Origin: Paraburkholderia sp. BCC1886
GTDB lineage: Bacteria; Pseudomonadota; Gammaproteobacteria; Burkholderiales; Burkholderiaceae
Reading direction: 5' to 3'
Assembly: GCF_900996245.1 (NCBI RefSeq)
Contig: NZ_CAAJGK010000050.1
Coordinates: 1-64,000, forward strand
Length of the DNA stretch: 64,000 nt
Shown here: positions 60,854 through 64,000 of the stretch, piece by piece
Position numbering within the stretch: the stretch's first letter is position 1
Layout: every line of letters begins with the position of its first letter
The notes under the pieces: model-generated
The model's input: the letters and a program-made list of their open reading frames with translations, nothing else
Told to the model about the DNA's origin: nothing
Databases searched by the model: none
Position numbers and translations under genes: made by a program

Positions 60854-62152
60854 TCAGTGCGCGAGCGCTCGCGACATCTCGCCGATCGGCATGACCCGTA
60901 TCGAGTTGAGCAGGCGCATTTCCCCGGCGCCGGGCGTCGTGATGCGCACGACGGCGGCGAACGTCTCGTCGACACGCGCGCGGAACGACTCGAGCATCGC
61001 GTCGAGCAAACGCGCCGCGCCGCGGGCCGGCAACCCGAGTTCATCCGCGAGTTTCAGCATGTTCGCCCGGGAGATGTCCGCGAAGTGCGTGGCGTCGCCG
61101 ACCGGCATGGTGAGCGCGCAGTTCGGCCACTGATCCCCGCGCTCGGGCTGATACGTCTGGGTGTGATACACGACGGTGCTGACGATGTCGTAGAACGGCG
61201 CGAGCCTGTAGCCGAGCGGCGTCACGAAAAACGACAGGTTCTTCAGGTGCGCGTCGCCGTTACCGACCAGCACGTTGAAGATCGCCCAGCGGAAAATCTC
61301 GAGACGTGCGTTGGCCCGGGTATTGGTGCGCTCGATGGCCTCTCGCAGCCGTTGCGCATTGGCGCCGTCGTACTTGTAGCTCCTCGAGAAGTTCAGCAAC
61401 TGAGCCGCGTCGATGACGTGCAGTCTGCTGGTGGGCGGCGCGTCCTTGTCGAAACGTCGATCGAAGCGGTCGACCAGATAGCACGGCGTGGGAACGCGCA
61501 GGAAGTACGTCGTGGGCACCGGCAGCGCGACGGCCCGCGCGAGTTGCATGCAGAAAAACTCGTTGATCGCCGAATGCGGATAGCCCGCCGCGCGGGAGTC
61601 CGGCTTGAGCAGATGCATCGACGGTTCACTGCCTTCCGGCTCGAAGAGTTCGCAGACGGGTGGCTCACCGCGCATCGTCACGAGAAGCTTCGGCTGGGCG
61701 CCTGCGGCCGACATGCGTTTGGGTGCATCGGCCGTGAGCGGCCGTTGCGGCATCTCGCGAATGCGCGTCTCGAGCTGTTCGAAAGACAGCGGCCGCAATC
61801 CGCCCGGCGGTTCCTGTTCGTCGGGCCCGAGCAGCGTGATCGCGCCGGCCGACTCGCGCCCGTAGTAACCCAGCAGACCCCAGGCGTCGCTCCCGTCGAT
61901 CTTCGCTTCGCGCGCGAGCGCTGCGCGCATGCCCTCTTCGGGCAACAGATTATCGAAGAACCACTGCACTGGCCGATTGCTCGAACCATCCACGAAGGGC
62001 TCTTCCCGCAGCGGGAAGGCCGGCGACAACGGGAACCCGCTACCGGATGCGAGCCAGCGGGTGTCGTAGGCGAAGGACCAGATATCGTCCCGGTCTTCCA
62101 GAACGCCGATGCGCTCACCATTGGCCCACGCCACGAGTTGCCTATCTGGCAT
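60854..62152 (-). CDS. hipA: HipA family serine/threonine kinase toxin
   Basis: The 432-residue protein has a PI3/4-like kinase fold, as in E. coli HipA (440 aa), which phosphorylates glutamyl-tRNA synthetase and causes persistence. Residues seen: the flexible loop RMSAAGAQPK with Ser148, matching the autophosphorylated serine of E. coli HipA; the catalytic loop GNGDAHLKN with D300; and metal-binding YDIVST with D322. All catalytic residues are intact. The gene overlaps hipB by 11 bp and has AGGAG 5 nt before its ATG. The target here is unknown. Confidence 0.93.
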   Translation of the reverse strand: MPDRQLVAWANGERIGVLEDRDDIWSFAYDTRWLASGSGFPLSPAFPLREEPFVDGSSNRPVQWFFDNLLPEEGMRAALAREAKIDGSDAWGLLGYYGRESAGAITLLGPDEQEPPGGLRPLSFEQLETRIREMPQRPLTADAPKRMSAAGAQPKLLVTMRGEPPVCELFEPEGSEPSMHLLKPDSRAAGYPHSAINEFFCMQLARAVALPVPTTYFLRVPTPCYLVDRFDRRFDKDAPPTSRLHVIDAAQLLNFSRSYKYDGANAQRLREAIERTNTRANARLEIFRWAIFNVLVGNGDAHLKNLSFFVTPLGYRLAPFYDIVSTVVYHTQTYQPERGDQWPNCALTMPVGDATHFADISRANMLKLADELGLPARGAARLLDAMLESFRARVDETFAAVVRITTPGAGEMRLLNSIRVMPIGEMSRALAH

Positions 62153-62429
62153 GCGAACTCCTGCGCGTTCGGCGGGCCTGTTCCGCTACTTTTGGCGAAA
62201 TGGGAACCGGAGTCTGGACATGCAGCGAGATACCCAGTTCGGAGAGCAGGATGAAAATCTTGCCTATCTGCGCGGTCGGTTTGCCTGCCTCGACATGCGT
62301 GATGAACTTGGGGGACAGCCCGGTGACATTGACGAGGTCGTCGCGCGTGAGTCCCTGCGCAATGCGCGCCGCACGCACGACGATGCCAAGTCCCGCGACG
62401 TCCATAACCGAGAAATTCGATTGATCCAC
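62142..62429 (-). CDS. hipB: HipB antitoxin, XRE-family DNA-binding protein
   Basis: The 95-residue antitoxin has a Cro/C1-type HTH (IVVRAARIAQGLTRDDLVNVTGLSPKFITHVEAGK, residues 17-51). It should bind HipA to block the kinase and repress the operon with it. The start is a GTG at 62429; an ATG at 62405 has no ribosome site. Four palindromic sites lie within 190 bp upstream. The C-terminal tail (KVAEQARRTRRSSHAR) is basic and probably disordered, as in E. coli HipB. Confidence 0.92.
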   Translation of the reverse strand: MDQSNFSVMDVAGLGIVVRAARIAQGLTRDDLVNVTGLSPKFITHVEAGKPTAQIGKIFILLSELGISLHVQTPVPISPKVAEQARRTRRSSHAR

Positions 62430-62444
62430 GATGCGCTCTCATGT

Positions 62445-62616
62445 TCGTACCCGATCAGGTACATGATAGCAAGAACGGGCTCAAACTCGGCGAATAGGTG
62501 CCGCTCGGATACGAAGCGGCAATTTTGGTGCTGCTTTTGGCATGCTCGTACCCGATCGGAAACCAGACCAAGCGGCAGCGCGGCTTTATTCGTCTGTGGT
62601 ATCCGATCGGGTACGA
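62445..62616 (-). promoter_or_regulatory. Four evenly spaced copies of a 20-bp palindromic operator for hipBA
   Basis: The consensus TCGTACCCGATCGGGTACGA fits four sites with centres at 62454/5, 62504/5, 62555/6 and 62606/7, spaced 50, 51 and 51 bp. Half-site matches to consensus: 10+7, 5+9, 10+7 and 8+10 of 10. The last site begins 2 bp after the mtnN stop codon (62618, minus strand). E. coli HipB sites (TATCC-N8-GGATA) are comparable but differ in the spacing. Confidence 0.75.
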
Positions 62617-62617
62617 A

Positions 62618-63376
62618 TCAACGGGCTAAAAAGCGCTTCAAAATCCCATTCGAATACGCCCCTGCGATCTCCGTCAGAAACGAGACGAACGAGACCGGCG
62701 CATGATCGTCGGCGGTATCCGAAATCGTGCGGACCACGGCGCACGGCACGCCGTACTCGTAGCAAACCTGCGCGATCGCCGCGCCCTCCATCTCGACCGC
62801 CAGCGCCTCCGGCAACGCTTCCCGCAACGCCGCCACCGCGGCCGCACTTGCGACGAACTGATCGCCACTGACGATCAACCCGCGATGTACGCGCGGCTCG
62901 CGCGTACCGAAACGCGCCGCCGAAGCCACGCCCTCATCCGCGACGAAACGCGCGCATGCCGCAGCAAGGCGATCGGCGAGCGCCGGGTCGGCCGCGAATC
63001 GCGATATGCCCAACAATGGCACTTCGAAACGGGGAAATAGCGGCGACGCGTCGAGATCGTGCTGCATCAGCGCATCGGCGACGACGATGTCGCCGACCCG
63101 CACATCCGCACCCACCCCGCCGGCGACGCCCGTGAATACGACCGCCTCCACGTCGAACGCATGGATCAACGCGCTGACGGTGGCGGCCGCGGCGACCTTG
63201 CCGACCCGTGCCAGCGTCACCACGCACGACACGCCCTGCACGCTGCCCACGTGATAGTCACGCTGCCCATGCGTCACGGTACGCACGCCAGACTCCGCGC
63301 GCATCGCTTCGATCAGGTCGCCGAGTTCCTGAGGCAACGCGGCAAGAATGCCGAGCGGACGATGCCCCGCGCTCAT
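62618..63376 (-). CDS. mtnN: 5'-methylthioadenosine/S-adenosylhomocysteine nucleosidase
   Basis: The 252-residue nucleosidase cleaves MTA and SAH to adenine plus a thioribose product, recycling methylation and polyamine waste and serving quorum sensing. Typical parts are GILAALPQELGDL at the start, VFTGVAGGV, DIVVADALMQHDLDA and VEMEGAAIAQV, which holds the catalytic Glu, then VRTISDTADD with Asp. Its ATG overlaps the uvrD stop by 4 nt, so the genes are coupled. A futalosine hydrolase is a less likely alternative. Confidence 0.9.
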   Translation of the reverse strand: MSAGHRPLGILAALPQELGDLIEAMRAESGVRTVTHGQRDYHVGSVQGVSCVVTLARVGKVAAAATVSALIHAFDVEAVVFTGVAGGVGADVRVGDIVVADALMQHDLDASPLFPRFEVPLLGISRFAADPALADRLAAACARFVADEGVASAARFGTREPRVHRGLIVSGDQFVASAAAVAALREALPEALAVEMEGAAIAQVCYEYGVPCAVVRTISDTADDHAPVSFVSFLTEIAGAYSNGILKRFLAR

Positions 63377-64000
63377 TCCACGGCCTGCAGTTTGGCGACC
63401 GCGAGCGCCAGCCACTTCTCGCCGTGCCGTTTGAATTTGACTTGCGCCTTCGCGTCCGTCCCGCCGCCTTCGAGCGCGGTGATCGTGCCTTCGCCGAACT
63501 TGGTGTGGAACACCTGCTGGCCGACGCGAAAGCCCGTTTCGGCCGCGCGCTGTTCGTTCGCGAAAGCCGGCAGCTTCGCCGGCGTGGTGGATGCCGGACC
63601 GGTGTAACCGGGCCGCGCGAACCAGTCGCGGCCGTACCCCGCGTTGTCCGAACGACCGCCCCAGCGCGCGCCCGCCTCGACCTTCGGCGTGAGCCACTTC
63701 AGCGTTTCCTGCGGCAATTCGTCGAAGAAGCGCGAGCGGATGTTGTAGCGAGTCTGGCCATGCAACATCCGGCTTTGCGCGAACGACAGATACAGCCGCT
63801 CCTTCGCCCGCGTAATCGCCACGTACATGAGCCGGCGCTCTTCTTCCAGACCGTCCGATTCCATCGCGCTGTTCTCGTGCGGGAACAGCCCTTCTTCGAG
63901 ACCGGTAATGAACACCGCGGTGAATTCGAGCCCCTTGGCCGCGTGCACCGTCATCAGTTGCACGGCTTCCTGGCCGGCTTGCGCCTGGTTGTCGCCCGCC
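63373..64000 (-). CDS. uvrD: ATP-dependent DNA helicase UvrD, C-terminal part (runs off the window)
   Basis: Only the last 208 codons are in view; the gene begins beyond the right edge. Superfamily 1 helicase motifs V (QLMTVHAAKGLEFTAVFITG) and VI (EEERRLMYVAITRAKERLYL) are followed by a linker and a Tudor-like C-terminal domain (VFHTKFGEGTITALEGGG) that PcrA/UvrD use for RNA polymerase contact. UvrD works in nucleotide excision and mismatch repair. Rep helicase is less likely because of the C-terminal domain. Confidence 0.92.
   Translation of the reverse strand, partial: AGDNQAQAGQEAVQLMTVHAAKGLEFTAVFITGLEEGLFPHENSAMESDGLEEERRLMYVAITRAKERLYLSFAQSRMLHGQTRYNIRSRFFDELPQETLKWLTPKVEAGARWGGRSDNAGYGRDWFARPGYTGPASTTPAKLPAFANEQRAAETGFRVGQQVFHTKFGEGTITALEGGGTDAKAQVKFKRHGEKWLALAVAKLQAVE

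Noticed and set aside
60854..62152. hipA as a broken pseudogene
   Set aside because: The frame is complete, and Ser148, D300 and D322 motifs are intact, with normal length.

Overview
The window reads as chromosomal DNA of a Burkholderiaceae bacterium, most likely Paraburkholderia or Burkholderia. The reasons are the high GC content with strongly GC-biased third codon positions, the gene order thrS-infC-rpmI-rplT-pheS-pheT-ihfA-merR followed by tRNA-Pro(GGG), a fusaric-acid-type efflux operon, and many LysR regulators. Nothing in it looks like a prophage, and there is no intact transposase. This placement comes from family and synteny recognition by eye, not from a search.

Layout. 1-8.6 kb: a CoA-ester catabolic cluster. 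An acyl-CoA ligase, an enoyl-CoA reductase-like SDR and a LysR regulator lie on the minus strand, diverging from a fused enoyl-CoA hydratase/3-hydroxyacyl-CoA dehydrogenase and two acyl-CoA dehydrogenases. The last three resemble the PimF/PimC/PimD set for dicarboxylate beta-oxidation. 8.6-15.4 kb: a LysR gene divergent from an operon that encodes a molybdopterin enzyme fused to its own flavin/2Fe-2S reductase, an ornithine cyclodeaminase-family reductase and a short-chain fatty acid transporter. 15.7-17 kb: three small proteins of unknown function. 17.2-25.8 kb: the translation block on the minus strand (tRNA-Pro, MerR-like gene, ihfA, pheT, pheS, rplT, rpmI, infC with an AUC start, thrS, a candidate structured RNA, tRNA-Val).

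25.9-33.4 kb: relA, a RidA protein, a hydrolase, scoBA CoA transferase, a PAS-LuxR regulator, a thioesterase and an SDR. 33.6-48.7 kb: ETF-ubiquinone oxidoreductase, a TPR/glycosyltransferase-like protein, aroC, an MFS-acyltransferase fusion, a CBS-pair protein, an O-acetylhomoserine sulfhydrylase-type enzyme, YihY, WrbA, a GlcD-type flavin oxidase and a metallophosphoesterase. 49.2-55.2 kb: LysR plus a four-gene efflux operon (outer-membrane lipoprotein, FUSC, DUF1656, HlyD). 55.2-60.8 kb: a chemoreceptor, a fosmidomycin-resistance-type MFS pump and propionyl-CoA synthetase. 60.9-64 kb: hipBA toxin-antitoxin, mtnN and the 3' part of uvrD.

Acyl-CoA metabolism recurs: two ligases, two acyl-CoA dehydrogenases, ETF-QO to pass their electrons to quinone, CoA transferase, thioesterase and PrpE. 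The most striking non-coding signals are four evenly spaced (50, 51, 51 bp) copies of a 20-bp palindrome upstream of hipBA, a multi-helix candidate RNA between tRNA-Val and thrS, and an array of six GGGCC/GGCCC palindromes upstream of a hydrolase gene.
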